NCBI RefSeq assembly: GCF_002850745.1
Contig: NZ_KZ559467.1
Location: forward strand, 594,500-658,499
From: Nonomuraea indica
GTDB lineage: Bacteria; Actinomycetota; Actinomycetes; Streptosporangiales; Streptosporangiaceae
Length of the DNA stretch: 64,000 bases
Reading direction: 5' to 3'
In this document: piece after piece, positions 1 to 8,234 of the stretch
How positions within the stretch are numbered: the stretch's first letter is position 1
Layout of the letters: each line of letters opens with the position of its first letter
Position numbers and translations under genes: made by a program
The notes under the pieces: model-generated
Told to the model about the DNA's origin: nothing
Database searches by the model: none
The model's input: the letters and a program-made list of their open reading frames with translations, nothing else

Positions 1-380
1 AGCGACACCGCCAGGTCCAGGTTGCGCATGACCTTGCGGATCGCGTACCGCCGCACGGCGCGGTCGTTGCTGGTGAACGCGCCGTCCTTGAACACCGGGT
101 GGGTGAACAGGTTGGTGGTGGCCATCGGGACCTTCATCCCGGTCTCGTCCAGCGCCTTGCGGAACGCCGAGACGGCCCGGTCGCGATCCGGCTCCACGGC
201 GAGCAGGTCGTCGTCGTGGAAGGTCACCCCGTACGCGCCCAGCTCGGCCAGGCGGTGCACGGTCTCCACCGGGTCGAGCGGCGGACGGGTGGCGTCGCCG
301 AAGGGGTCTCGTGCCGGCCAGCCCACCGTCCACAGGCCGAACGTGAAGCGGTCGTCGGGGGTCGGAGTGAATGCGGCCAT
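1..380 (-). CDS. xylA: Xylose isomerase, N-terminal part (cut by window edge)
   Basis: The window holds the first 126 codons of a xylose isomerase, the enzyme that converts D-xylose to D-xylulose. The gene runs off the left edge. Visible family features are the opening [10 protein letters not shown] stretch, a GVTFHDDDL segment and [14 protein letters not shown], all typical of the actinobacterial (class I) enzyme. The ATG at 380 follows a strong AGGAGG ribosome site at 385-390. The gene is divergent from a ROK regulator across a 59-bp AT-rich gap, the usual arrangement for a xylose operon with its repressor. The active-site half lies outside the window. Confidence 0.93.
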   Translation of the reverse strand, partial: MAAFTPTPDDRFTFGLWTVGWPARDPFGDATRPPLDPVETVHRLAELGAYGVTFHDDDLLAVEPDRDRAVSAFRKALDETGMKVPMATTNLFTHPVFKDGAFTSNDRAVRRYAIRKVMRNLDLAVS

Positions 381-402
381 CGGCCCTCCTGCGGCTCTAC
401 TA

Positions 403-424
403 TTAGTCCACAATCTGTACATAA
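403..424. promoter_or_regulatory. Probable xylose ROK-regulator operator/promoter
   Basis: The shared xylA/ROK gap contains the AT-rich stretch TTAGTCCACAATCTGTACATAA. It is an imperfect dyad (outer TTA/TAA, inner ACA/TGT) in otherwise GC-rich DNA. It sits where both promoters must lie, so an operator for the divergent ROK protein is the natural reading. The symmetry is weak, so the exact site is inference. Confidence 0.45.
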
Positions 425-439
425 TCCTCGGAGGCGGGT

Positions 440-1657
440 GTGAACACGTCAAGAGGTGTGCGGCACGATTCCATGCGTGCCCGTAACCTCGCCGTCGTGC
501 TCGGGGAGATCCGCAGGTCCGGACCGCTCACCCGGGCGGCGCTGGCGGACCTGACCGGGCTGACCAAGACGACCGTGTCCAAGCTGGTGTCCGACCTGCT
601 GGAGGCGGGCGCCGTCGTCGAGACGGGCGTGGTGCGCGACGGCGAGCGCGGCAGGCCCGGCGTCGCGGTGGCGCTCAGCGGGCACCGCGTGGCCACGCTC
701 GGGCTGGAGATCAACGTCGACTACCTGGCCGCCTGCGTCGTGGACCTCACCCGGGCCGTACGGGTACGCCGCACCCGGCCGGCCGACAACCGCAACTCCC
801 GCCCTCCGACGATCCTGCGCGAGCTGCGCGACCTGGCCCACCGGGCCGTGGCGGAGGCCGAGGCGCTGGGGCTGCGCGTCACCGGCGCGGCGCTGGCCGT
901 GCCCGGACCGGTCGAGGGCGGGCTGCTGCGCAACGCCCCGCACCTCGGCTGGCGCGACGTGCGGGTCACGGGCCTGGTGGACCTGCTCGACCTGCCGTTC
1001 GAGGTGGACAACGAGGCCAACCTGGCGGCGCTCGGCGAGCTGTGGTTCGGATCGGGGGCGACCGACTTCCTCTACGTCTCGGGGGAGATCGGCATCGGCG
1101 CCGGCCTGGTCGTGGACGGCGCGCTGTTCCGCGGCACGAACGGACAGGCGGGCGAGCTCGGGCACGTCGTGGTCATGCCCGACGGGCCCGGGTGCCGGTG
1201 CGGCGGGCGCGGCTGCCTGGAGGTGTACGCGGGGCAGGACGCGCTGCTCGGCGCGGTCGCGCCGCTGAGCGGCCGGGTCGCGGCGCTGCCCGGCGCGGCG
1301 GCCGGGATGCCGGCCCAGGCGGCCTCCCTCGAAGGGCTGGCCGGGCTGCTGGAGGCGGGCGACCCCGCGGCGCGGGCGGCCTGCGAGGAAGCCGGGCGGG
1401 CGCTCGGCACCGCCCTCACCTCGGCCGTCCACCTTCTCGACCCGGGCATGATCGTGCTGGGCGGCTCGTTCGGGCTGCTGTTCCCCTGGCTCGAACGGCC
1501 GGTCGGCGACGTGCTGTCGGCGCGGCTGCGGCAGATGCGGCGGACGCCGCCCCGCCTGGTGGCCTCGGAGTCCGGCGCGGACGCCGCCGTCCTGGGCGCG
1601 GCCGGCCTCGTCATCCAGCGGGTCATCGCCGACCCGGCCGGCGTCCTCGGCCTCTGA
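440..1657 (+). CDS. ROK-family transcriptional regulator (XylR-like)
   Basis: A 405-residue ROK (repressor, ORF, kinase) regulator. Residues about 15-70 form a winged helix-turn-helix ([20 protein letters not shown]). The rest is the sugar-binding ROK fold with the zinc motif CRCGGRGC near residue 251. No DIGGTK-type ATP site is seen at the start of the ROK fold, which fits a regulator rather than a sugar kinase. The GTG start at 440 is preceded by GGAGG at 429-433. Its divergent position next to xylA suggests it represses xylose genes and is released by xylose. That role is inferred from context and family; ROK proteins can also act over many sugar genes. Confidence 0.85.
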   Translation: MNTSRGVRHDSMRARNLAVVLGEIRRSGPLTRAALADLTGLTKTTVSKLVSDLLEAGAVVETGVVRDGERGRPGVAVALSGHRVATLGLEINVDYLAACVVDLTRAVRVRRTRPADNRNSRPPTILRELRDLAHRAVAEAEALGLRVTGAALAVPGPVEGGLLRNAPHLGWRDVRVTGLVDLLDLPFEVDNEANLAALGELWFGSGATDFLYVSGEIGIGAGLVVDGALFRGTNGQAGELGHVVVMPDGPGCRCGGRGCLEVYAGQDALLGAVAPLSGRVAALPGAAAGMPAQAASLEGLAGLLEAGDPAARAACEEAGRALGTALTSAVHLLDPGMIVLGGSFGLLFPWLERPVGDVLSARLRQMRRTPPRLVASESGADAAVLGAAGLVIQRVIADPAGVLGL

Positions 1658-1676
1658 GCGCCCCCGCCCTGGGCGC
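1658..1676. terminator. Short hairpin between convergent genes
   Basis: GCGCCC at 1658-1663 and GGGCGC at 1671-1676 can pair around a 7-base loop just after the ROK stop codon. The convergent arginase-family gene ends at 1739, so the gap could serve both directions. There is no T tract, as is usual in GC-rich actinomycetes. Confidence 0.35.
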
Positions 1677-1738
1677 CTGCTGGACGCGCCCGCTCGGCGG
1701 GCGGCCGTCCTGGGCGCCTGTCGGAGGCGCGTGCCCGC

Positions 1739-2644
1739 TCAGGGGGTCAGGGCGGCGGCCAGGACGTCCACGAGCGTGGCCGCCTGTGAGCCGTCCTCGT
1801 CGAGGTCCGGATCGAAGATGGTGATCTGCAGGCCGGCGGCCCCCGGCAACCGCAACAGGCCGCGCAGCAGCCGTACCAGCCGGTCGGCGTCGAGCCCGCC
1901 CGGCGTGGGCGAGTCGACCGCCCGCAGCACCGACGGGTCGAGCACGTCCGCGTCGACGTGGATCCAGAACCCGTCCAGCTCCTCGCGCACCAGCACCTTC
2001 CGGGCCGCGTCCACCACGTCGTCCACCGCCTCGTCGCCGATCTCCTCGGCGCGCACGGACGTGATGCCCGTGCCGGTGAAGTCGCCGAGGTCCTCCTCGT
2101 CGCGGAGGCCGAGCACGATGACGTCCTCCTCGCGCACGTACGGGCGCAGGCCGCCGATGTCGGTCAGGTAGTCGTCACCGCGCCCCGTGGCCAGCGCGAG
2201 GTCCTCGCCGGCCGCCGAGCCGACGTGCGGCGAGTTGCCCAGGTGGCGGAAGTCGGAGTGGGCGTCGAGGTAGGCCAGGCCGTAGCGCCCGGCCTCGCGC
2301 AGGGCCACGGCCGCGCCCAGCAGGATCGAGCAGTCGCCGCCCAGCACGACCGGGAAGCGGCCGGAGTCGCGCAGCGCGGTGATCCGCGTGGCCAGCTTGC
2401 GGGTGTACGCGGCGATGGCCTGGCCGTTGCGGACCCCGTCGCCCGGCTCCCAGGTGGCCACGTAGCGCGGCGGCACCACCGCGCCCGCGTCCTCGGCGCC
2501 GATCCGGTCGAGCAGCTCGGCGTCACGCAGCGCCCAGGGCGCCTTGTAGCAGCCGGGCACGGTGCCGGGAGCGGGCGGCCGCAGCCCCAGGTTCGACGGG
2601 GGGTCGAGGACGGCAAGCTTTGCGTCAGTGGTTATAGTGTTCAT
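1739..2644 (-). CDS. Arginase/agmatinase/formimidoylglutamase family hydrolase
   Basis: A 301-residue ureohydrolase-fold enzyme, expected to be a cytosolic dimanganese enzyme that hydrolyses a guanidino or formimino group. Metal motifs are in order: GGDCS near residue 100, DAHSD near 127 and HVDADVLDP near 227. The first motif has Cys where classic arginases have His (GGDHS), so one metal ligand is atypical. The ATG at 2644 is chosen because longer open sequence upstream would run into the divergent CGNR gene. The substrate cannot be read from the sequence, and arginase, agmatinase or formimidoylglutamase are all possible. Confidence 0.82.
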   Translation of the reverse strand: MNTITTDAKLAVLDPPSNLGLRPPAPGTVPGCYKAPWALRDAELLDRIGAEDAGAVVPPRYVATWEPGDGVRNGQAIAAYTRKLATRITALRDSGRFPVVLGGDCSILLGAAVALREAGRYGLAYLDAHSDFRHLGNSPHVGSAAGEDLALATGRGDDYLTDIGGLRPYVREEDVIVLGLRDEEDLGDFTGTGITSVRAEEIGDEAVDDVVDAARKVLVREELDGFWIHVDADVLDPSVLRAVDSPTPGGLDADRLVRLLRGLLRLPGAAGLQITIFDPDLDEDGSQAATLVDVLAAALTP

Positions 2645-2673
2645 AGTCCTGACGATAGCAGGAGGGGGAGAGC

Positions 2674-3204
2674 ATGGGGCGCTTCGCGCAGTTCGGTCTC
2701 GTGGCGCTGGACCTGGCCAACACCTGGGACGAGTACCTCGACGAGCCCGAACGCCTGCCGGACGTGGCGGCGCTCCGGCGCTTCTGCGACGAGCTGGGGG
2801 AGGCCGGGGCCGTGGCGGACGACGACCTCGTCGCCGTCCGGGCCGTCCGGTCGCGGCTGCGGGCGGTGCTCGCCGCCGAACCCCCCGAACGGGCACGGGC
2901 CCTCGCCGAGTGGGCGGCGGAGCTGCCGGCACGGGCGGCCGTCGTGACGGTGGGGGGCCTGCCCGAGCTGCGGCTCGCCGCCGCCGAGAACGCGCCGCCG
3001 GCCGGCCGGCTGGCGGTGCGGGCCGTCCGCGAACTGCTGGACATCGCCGGCGCGGGCGACTGGGAACGGCTGCGGCTGTGCGCCGCCGGACCGTGCCGGG
3101 ACGCCTTCGTCGACCGCAGCAGGCCGGGGCGGCGGCTGTTCTGCTCGACCCGCTGCGCCAACCGCGCGCACGCCGCCGCCTCCCGCGCCCGCCACCGGGC
3201 CTGA
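2674..3204 (+). CDS. ABATE-domain protein with C-terminal CGNR-type zinc finger
   Basis: A 176-residue predicted DNA-binding regulator. The N-terminal part, about residues 5-125, matches the ABATE domain that precedes CGNR fingers in actinobacteria, beginning LVALDLANTWDEYLDEPERL. The C-terminal finger has CAAGPC and CSTRC Cys pairs followed by CANR in place of the canonical CGNR, then a basic tail. A strong GGAGGGGGAG ribosome site precedes the ATG. It is divergent from the arginase-family gene, with only 29 bp between the starts, so the two may share control. Family members are annotated as stress-induced regulators, but the target is unknown. Confidence 0.85.
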   Translation: MGRFAQFGLVALDLANTWDEYLDEPERLPDVAALRRFCDELGEAGAVADDDLVAVRAVRSRLRAVLAAEPPERARALAEWAAELPARAAVVTVGGLPELRLAAAENAPPAGRLAVRAVRELLDIAGAGDWERLRLCAAGPCRDAFVDRSRPGRRLFCSTRCANRAHAAASRARHRA

Positions 3205-3231
3205 CGGGCGCCGCGAAGGGAGCGGCGCCCG
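3205..3231 (+). terminator. Rho-independent-type hairpin after the CGNR gene
   Basis: Directly after the stop codon, CGGGCGCCGC (3205-3214) and GCGGCGCCCG (3222-3231) form a perfect 10-bp stem around a 7-base loop. There is no T run, which is normal for this GC content. The perfect pairing and position support a terminator. Confidence 0.7.
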
Positions 3232-3317
3232 CGTGTCAGCCCGGAGCGGAGAGTGGGAGGACGAGGTCAGCCGCCGGGTCACCCGAGGACGGGGACCCGG
3301 GGGCAGCCGAGGACGGA

Positions 3318-4133
3318 TCAGCCGAGAACGCAGCTCTCCAGGAGGCCGAGGCTGAGTCCGCAGTGGCGGGTCACGACCGCGGCGGGGGTGGGGCCGGGTA
3401 CGGGCGTGCGGACGACCGTGACCGTGACCGTGGGCGCGGGGGTACGGGTGCGCGGCGGAGCGGTGGCCGCCGGGCCGGAGCCGGTGCGACGAGCGGACGT
3501 GGGGTCGGTGGTGGGGACGGCCGTGGGCGTCAGCACGGGCGCGGCGGTGCGGGTCGCGGCGGGTGCCCCGGTCGGGGCGGTGGTGGGAGCGCCGGTCGGG
3601 GCCGCGGTGGGGGTCGCGGTCGGGACCGCGGTGGGAGGTGTCGGGGTGCAGCGCCAGACGGGGCCCCGGCCGGACGGCACGCAGAACAGCGGCGGCCCGG
3701 CCGTTCCGGGAGGTCCCGGCGGGCCGGGAGGACCGGACGGGCCCGGTGACCCGGGGGCGCCCGAAGGGCCCGGCGACCCCGGGGCGCCCGACGGCCCCGG
3801 TGACCCGGCAGGGCCAGGGGAGCCTGACGGACCCGGCGAACCGGAGGGACCGGGCGAGCCCGGGGGGCCGGGGGAGCCCGGGGCGCCGGACGGGCCGGGG
3901 ATGCCGCGCAGCCCGGGATCGCCGCGTTCGCCGCGCGGACCCACCTGGGGGACGCCGCCCAGCTGGCGTACCTGCTGGACCAGCACCTCCCGGTCGCGCT
4001 GCGCCGCCTGGAGCTCGTCCACCAGGTCGCGGATGGCCGCCGACACCCAGACGGCGAGCACGGCGAGGACCACGACGGCCACGACGGGGAGGATGTCGCG
4101 CCGGGTGAGGCGCAGTCGGGATCCGGCCATCAT
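3318..4133 (-). CDS. Membrane-anchored collagen-like repeat protein
   Basis: A 271-residue protein. Residues about 14-34 form one membrane helix, about 35-58 a short coiled coil ([22 protein letters not shown]), and 65-147 an unbroken Gly-X-Y collagen-like tract of about 27 triplets rich in GSP, GPS and GAP. A Cys-containing segment follows, then a Thr/Pro/Ala-rich stretch and a C-terminal piece with two further Cys. The coiled coil could trimerise the stalk outside the cell. Its ATG overlaps the stop of the upstream small membrane gene (ATGA at 4130-4133), so the two are probably made together. Function is unknown; adhesion or a surface appendage is a guess. Confidence 0.75.
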   Translation of the reverse strand: MMAGSRLRLTRRDILPVVAVVVLAVLAVWVSAAIRDLVDELQAAQRDREVLVQQVRQLGGVPQVGPRGERGDPGLRGIPGPSGAPGSPGPPGSPGPSGSPGPSGSPGPAGSPGPSGAPGSPGPSGAPGSPGPSGPPGPPGPPGTAGPPLFCVPSGRGPVWRCTPTPPTAVPTATPTAAPTGAPTTAPTGAPAATRTAAPVLTPTAVPTTDPTSARRTGSGPAATAPPRTRTPAPTVTVTVVRTPVPGPTPAAVVTRHCGLSLGLLESCVLG

Positions 4134-4453
4134 GAGGCTCCGTTCGTGGCGAGCCAGATCTGGACCAGGATGGACACCAGCAGGAGAGCCGCCGGGATGA
4201 TGCCCGCGAAGACGCTCTGCCGCCAGTTGGCGCCCCGGTCGCGATCACGGGTGTCGAGGCGGGCGCCGAGCTCCTTGATCTCGCTGTCCAACCGGTCGGT
4301 GAGCAGCTGCACATCCCGTTCGAGCGTGATGAACCGCCGCTCCACGGCCCGCTGTTCGGCGACGAACACCTCCTGGGACATCAGCCGTTGGGCGGCGTGC
4401 TGCAGGTCCATGAGACGTCGTGCGAGCTCGCCCGTAGAGGGCTCGTCGGGCAT
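4130..4453 (-). CDS. Small coiled-coil protein with C-terminal membrane anchor
   Basis: A 107-residue protein with a long heptad-like helix (about residues 15-78, including [18 protein letters not shown]) followed by one C-terminal membrane helix (about 82-102). The ATG at 4453 has an AGGAG site just upstream; in-frame codons further upstream lack one. It is the first gene of a two-gene unit and is translationally coupled to the collagen-like protein. The two have opposite layouts, coiled coil then membrane here and membrane then coiled coil in the partner. No family is recognised with confidence; the layout recalls XhlA-like phage proteins, but no phage genes are nearby. Confidence 0.7.
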   Translation of the reverse strand: MPDEPSTGELARRLMDLQHAAQRLMSQEVFVAEQRAVERRFITLERDVQLLTDRLDSEIKELGARLDTRDRDRGANWRQSVFAGIIPAALLLVSILVQIWLATNGAS

Positions 4454-4533
4454 GGCGGCTCCTGGGCGATGGACGACACAAGAGTTGCCCATGGTAGTGG
4501 AACGAATACGCAATGCGACGTTCGCCGGCCCAA

Positions 4534-4555
4534 CTGTCAGGTGCTCTGTCAGGTG
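4534..4555. promoter_or_regulatory. Direct repeat upstream of the collagen-protein operon
   Basis: CTGTCAGGTG occurs twice in tandem, at 4534-4543 and 4546-4555, with a 12-bp period and about 80-100 bp ahead of the first ATG of the leftward pair. It may be a regulator site or part of the promoter. The repeat is the only evidence. Confidence 0.3.
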
Positions 4556-4624
4556 AACGGCCCGCCGCCACGGCCGAGGGGCGGACGTGACGGCGCGGGC
4601 CCGGATCGCCGGGGGAGCGGCGGC

Positions 4625-5914
4625 TCAGGCGAACAGGGCGCGGCCCCAGTGATCGCCCGCGTCGCGCACCCCGGGCGGGCAGGCGAACAGGCCGCTGGAG
4701 ACGTGCTTGATGTACTCGTTCAGCGGATCCCGCTTCGCCAGCGCCATCTGGACCGGCACGAACTGGGTGCGGGGATCGCGCTGGTAGGCCATGAAGAACA
4801 GCCCGGCGTCCAGCCGCCCGAGCCCGTCGGAGCCGTCCACGTAGTTGTAGCCGCGGCGCAGCAGGTGGGCGTCGCCGTTGCTGGACGGGTGGGCCAGGCG
4901 GATGTGGGCGTCCGGCGCGATGTACGGCTTCCCGTCCGGTCCCTTGGCGGCGAAGTCGGGCGGGTCGAACTCCGCCTTCCGGCCCAGCGGCGCACCGGCG
5001 CGCTTGTCGCGGCCGAAGATGGCCTCCTGCTCGGCCAGTGACGTGCGGTCCCAGGTCTCGATCGTCATGCGGATCTTCCTGGTCACCAGGTACGTGCCGC
5101 CGGCCATCCAGTCGCCGCCCCGTGCCCACAGGTGCTCGCGGAGCAGCCGGTCGTCCTCCAGCTTGAGGTTGTTCGTGCCGTCCTTGAAGCCCATCAGGTT
5201 GCGCGGGGTGGCCTGCGCGCGCGAGGTGGACGACGTGCGCCCGAAGCCCAGCTGCGACCAGCGCACCGACACCCTGCCGAAGCCGATCCTGGCCAGGTTC
5301 CGCACGGCGTGCACCGCCACCTGCGGGTCGTGCGCGCACGCCTGCACGCAGATGTCCCCGCCCGAGATCTCCGGCACCAGGTGCTCGCCGGGGAACTTCG
5401 GCAGGTCCGCCAGGGCCGCCGGCCGCCGGTCGGCCAGCCCGAACCGGTCGTCGAAGAGCGACGGCCCGAACCCCACCGTCAGTGTCAGGGCCGAGGCGGG
5501 CAGGTCGAGCGCCTCGCCGGTGTCGTCCGGCGCGGCCTCCGGCGGGCCGCCGGCCGCGCCGGACGCGCCCGCCTCCCTGCCCTGGGTGAGCCTCGCCGCG
5601 GCGGCCGTCCACTCCCGCAGCAGCTCCACCAGCTCCGCGCGCTTGTCGGTGACCACGTCGAAGGCGACGAAGTGCAGCCGGTCCTGGGCCGGCGTGACGA
5701 TGCCCGCCTGGTGCTCGCCGTAGAAGGGGACGGGCGTGGAGACGTGGTCCACCGCCAGGGCGGCGGGCGGCTCCTCGACGAGCGAGCGCGTGGCCAGCGC
5801 CCCGGCGCCCGCCGCGGCCACCCCGGCCGCGCCGAACCCGAACAGCTTCCGGCGGCTCATGCGTCCTTCGGACGGGCCGCGTGTGCCGGCCGGCGGCCGG
5901 TTCCCGTTCCCCAC
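4625..5914 (-). CDS. efeB: Tat-exported dye-decolourising (DyP) peroxidase EfeB
   Basis: A 429-residue heme peroxidase, third gene of the EfeUOB iron-uptake operon. A twin-arginine signal (SRRKLFGFGAAG) begins near residue 19, so the folded heme protein is exported. The DyP signature GFKDG lies near residue 241 and the likely proximal heme His is in HIRLAHP near 334. The GTG at 5914 has an AGGAGG site that overlaps the end of efeO, and only 12 bp separate the two genes. In the characterised systems EfeB works with EfeO and EfeU in uptake of ferrous iron at the cell surface. Expression should follow the iron box upstream of efeU. Confidence 0.93.
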   Translation of the reverse strand: MGNGNRPPAGTRGPSEGRMSRRKLFGFGAAGVAAAGAGALATRSLVEEPPAALAVDHVSTPVPFYGEHQAGIVTPAQDRLHFVAFDVVTDKRAELVELLREWTAAAARLTQGREAGASGAAGGPPEAAPDDTGEALDLPASALTLTVGFGPSLFDDRFGLADRRPAALADLPKFPGEHLVPEISGGDICVQACAHDPQVAVHAVRNLARIGFGRVSVRWSQLGFGRTSSTSRAQATPRNLMGFKDGTNNLKLEDDRLLREHLWARGGDWMAGGTYLVTRKIRMTIETWDRTSLAEQEAIFGRDKRAGAPLGRKAEFDPPDFAAKGPDGKPYIAPDAHIRLAHPSSNGDAHLLRRGYNYVDGSDGLGRLDAGLFFMAYQRDPRTQFVPVQMALAKRDPLNEYIKHVSSGLFACPPGVRDAGDHWGRALFA

Positions 5915-5926
5915 CTGTTCCCTCCT

Positions 5927-7075
5927 CTACTTCGCCACGATCGGGGCGATCCCGCTGATCGGCTCCCCCAGCGCGTTGATCGCGTCGGAGAGCTTCTTCA
6001 GCTCGGCCTTGGACAGCTCGTCGTGCGGCCTCCAGCCGTCGCCCCTCTGGTGCGCGGCCAGCGCCGCCTCGGCCGCGGCGAACCTCTCGTCCAGGGTCTT
6101 CACCAGGTCGGGAGCGCGCTCCTCCAGCACCGGACGCAGCGCCTGCACGGCCGCCTTCGACCCCTCCAGGTTGGCGTCGAAGTCCCACAGGTCGGTGTGC
6201 GACCAGATGTCCTCCTCGCCGGTGATCTTGCCGGTGGCGACCTCGTCGAGCAGTTCCTTGGCGCCGTTGGCCAGGTTCAGGGGGGTGAGCTCGGTGGCGT
6301 TCGCCTTGGCCACGATGGTCTTGACGTCGGCGAGCAGCTTGTCGGCGATCGGGCCGTCCCCGCGGACGTCCTTGGTGATCCACAGGTCCTTCTCGATCCG
6401 GTGGAACCCGGTCCACTCCTCGCCCTCGGCGAGGTCGGCCTCGCGCGCGTCGATGGCCGGGTCGAGGTCGCCGAAGATCTCCGCCACCGGCTCGATGCGC
6501 TCCCAGTACGTGCGCGACACCGGGTAGAGCGCCTTGGCCTGCTCGATGTCGCCTGCCTTCACCGCGTCGACGAACTCCTCCGTCTTGACCAGCAGCGTGC
6601 CGGTCTGCGATTTGACGTACCGCTTGTAGTCGGCCGTGGCCCGCGCCAGCTTGGCGTCCGCGGTGAGGGGCTTGTGCTCGCCGGTCACCTTCAGCGGGTT
6701 GCGAATGCCCTTGCCCACCATGCCGGGCTTGCAGGCCGTCTCGTACGTGCCCGCGGGCAGCTCGGCGATGAGGTCGCGGGTCAGGCCGGGGACGATGTTC
6801 TCCACCTCCGCCATGACCCGGTCGCCGGGGGCGTACACGTAGAACTCGGTGACCTTGCTGCCGCCGTTCGTGATGGCGAACGTGGTGGTGCCGGCGGGCA
6901 CCTCGGTGACGGCCGGCCTGCACTCCGTGTCGGACGCGGCCACGGTGATCTTGCCTGGCTCGGCCGGGGCGGACGCGCCGACGGCGGCCGGCTCTCCTGA
7001 TCCGCAGGCGGCCAGGCCGGTCAGGGCGAGGGCGGCGATCGCCAGGCCGGGGCCGCGAGAGGCGGGACGGGACAT
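5927..7075 (-). CDS. efeO: EfeO: cupredoxin-like plus imelysin (M75) iron-binding lipoprotein
   Basis: A 382-residue lipoprotein. The signal peptide ends in the lipobox LAAC with Cys24. A cupredoxin-like domain follows (about 40-135), then the imelysin/M75 domain with the HxxE metal motif in FHRIEKD near residue 224. EfeO captures iron outside the membrane and passes it to EfeU. The ATG at 7075 is chosen for its AGGAG site and because it gives an intact lipoprotein signal. Much longer open sequence upstream in this frame overlaps efeU out of frame and is not coding. It lies between efeU (53 bp away) and efeB. Confidence 0.93.
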   Translation of the reverse strand: MSRPASRGPGLAIAALALTGLAACGSGEPAAVGASAPAEPGKITVAASDTECRPAVTEVPAGTTTFAITNGGSKVTEFYVYAPGDRVMAEVENIVPGLTRDLIAELPAGTYETACKPGMVGKGIRNPLKVTGEHKPLTADAKLARATADYKRYVKSQTGTLLVKTEEFVDAVKAGDIEQAKALYPVSRTYWERIEPVAEIFGDLDPAIDAREADLAEGEEWTGFHRIEKDLWITKDVRGDGPIADKLLADVKTIVAKANATELTPLNLANGAKELLDEVATGKITGEEDIWSHTDLWDFDANLEGSKAAVQALRPVLEERAPDLVKTLDERFAAAEAALAAHQRGDGWRPHDELSKAELKKLSDAINALGEPISGIAPIVAK

Positions 7076-7128
7076 GATGCTCCTGTTCGTGGCGCGGATG
7101 CGGCGCCGATGGCGGGTGGAGGGAGTGG

Positions 7129-7986
7129 TCACGCGGCGGGGCCGGCCGCGGACCCGGCGGGGGTGGGCGCGGGCTCGGCCTTCCGGCGCCACGGCCGGAG
7201 GAAGAGGAGCAGGGTGGGCCCGAGGTAAAGCAGCCAGGCGGTGATCTCCAGCACGCTCGGCTGCGGTGTGAAGTTGATCGTCCCGGCGAGTAGCGCCCCG
7301 TACCAGGAGTCGGCCGGCAGGACCGCGCTGACGTCGAAGGCGTGCGTGTTCAGTCCGGGCAGGGCGCCCGCCTCCTGCAGGTCGTGCACGCCGTACTTGA
7401 AGATGCCGGCGGCCACCAGGATCAGCAGCAGGCCGGTCCAGGTGAAGAACGTGGTCAGGTTGATCCGCAGGGCGCTGCGGTACAGGCCCCAGCCGATGGC
7501 GACGGAGGTGAGCAGGCCGAGCACGATGCCGGCCAGCGGCGCGGGCGAGGAGGCCGCCCCCTGCACGGAGGCGAAGAACAGCAGCGCCGTCTCCAGGCCC
7601 TCGCGGACCACGGCGAGGAAGGCCATCCCGACGACCGCGAACGCTCCCATCCGCAGCGCGTCGCCGAGTCTGCCGCGCAGTTCGCCGGAGAGCGACCGGG
7701 CGGCGCCGCGCATCCAGAAGATCATCCAGGTCACGAACGCCACCGCCAGCAGCGAGACGACCGCCTCGAACAGCTCCTGGCCGGTGTAGTCCAGCCGCGC
7801 GGCGGTGAAGGTGAGCAGCGCGCCGAAACCGACGGACAGCGCGGCGGCGGCGGCGACACCGCCCCACACGTGCGGCAGCCGGTCGCGCCGCTCGCTCTTG
7901 ACGAGGAACGCGATGAGGACCGAGACGACGAGGGTCGCCTCCAGGCCCTCGCGCAGGCCGATGAGGTAGCTGGCGAACACGGCCAC
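7129..7986 (-). CDS. efeU: EfeU: FTR1-family iron permease
   Basis: A 285-residue, seven-helix membrane permease of the FTR1/Fip1 family. It carries the two hallmark REGLE motifs (RxxxE-type iron ligands), one at residues 12-16 and one near 127. Starting at the GTG at 7986 places the first REGLE in the first helix, as in the family. It is the promoter-proximal gene of efeUOB, with a strong iron box about 20 bp upstream. The C-terminal tail is Ala/Pro/Gly-rich. Confidence 0.94.
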   Translation of the reverse strand: MAVFASYLIGLREGLEATLVVSVLIAFLVKSERRDRLPHVWGGVAAAAALSVGFGALLTFTAARLDYTGQELFEAVVSLLAVAFVTWMIFWMRGAARSLSGELRGRLGDALRMGAFAVVGMAFLAVVREGLETALLFFASVQGAASSPAPLAGIVLGLLTSVAIGWGLYRSALRINLTTFFTWTGLLLILVAAGIFKYGVHDLQEAGALPGLNTHAFDVSAVLPADSWYGALLAGTINFTPQPSVLEITAWLLYLGPTLLLFLRPWRRKAEPAPTPAGSAAGPAA

Positions 7987-8004
7987 TCCGGATGCGGTAA
8001 GCGG

Positions 8005-8027
8005 AATTAGGTAAGGCTCGCCTAATT
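8005..8027. promoter_or_regulatory. Iron box (DtxR/IdeR/DmdR operator)
   Basis: The core TTAGGTAAGGCTCGCCTAA at 8007-8025 closely matches the DtxR/IdeR consensus (TTAGGTTAGGCTAACCTAA). The flanks extend it so that AATTAGG and CCTAATT are exact inverted arms. It lies just upstream of efeU, so efeUOB should be repressed when iron is plentiful. It also faces the LanB-like gene on the other side, which might share the control. Confidence 0.9.
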
Positions 8028-8234
8028 AAGGCCCTGGGAGAGGGTCCGCGCAAGCATGGAGATGGATCTCACAGCAGGTCACATCACCACACCCGTGGCG
8101 CGGGACCTGCCGGGCGCACGTCTATGGCGGCCTATTTCACCGCGCATAACAGGTAAAGGTGTGGTGTCCGGCGTTCCCTGAGGAGGGTGAGGCGAAGGAA
8201 GGTGTCGCCAGGAGTTCCGTACAGGGGGAGCGCG

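Noticed and set aside
3318..4453. Phage tail fibre/holin module
   Set aside because: The layout is phage-like, but no other phage gene is near and both proteins carry membrane anchors typical of cell-surface proteins.
4245..6923. 892-codon minus-strand frame overlapping efeB and efeO out of frame
   Set aside because: The correct frames encode efeB and efeO with all motifs and good ribosome sites.
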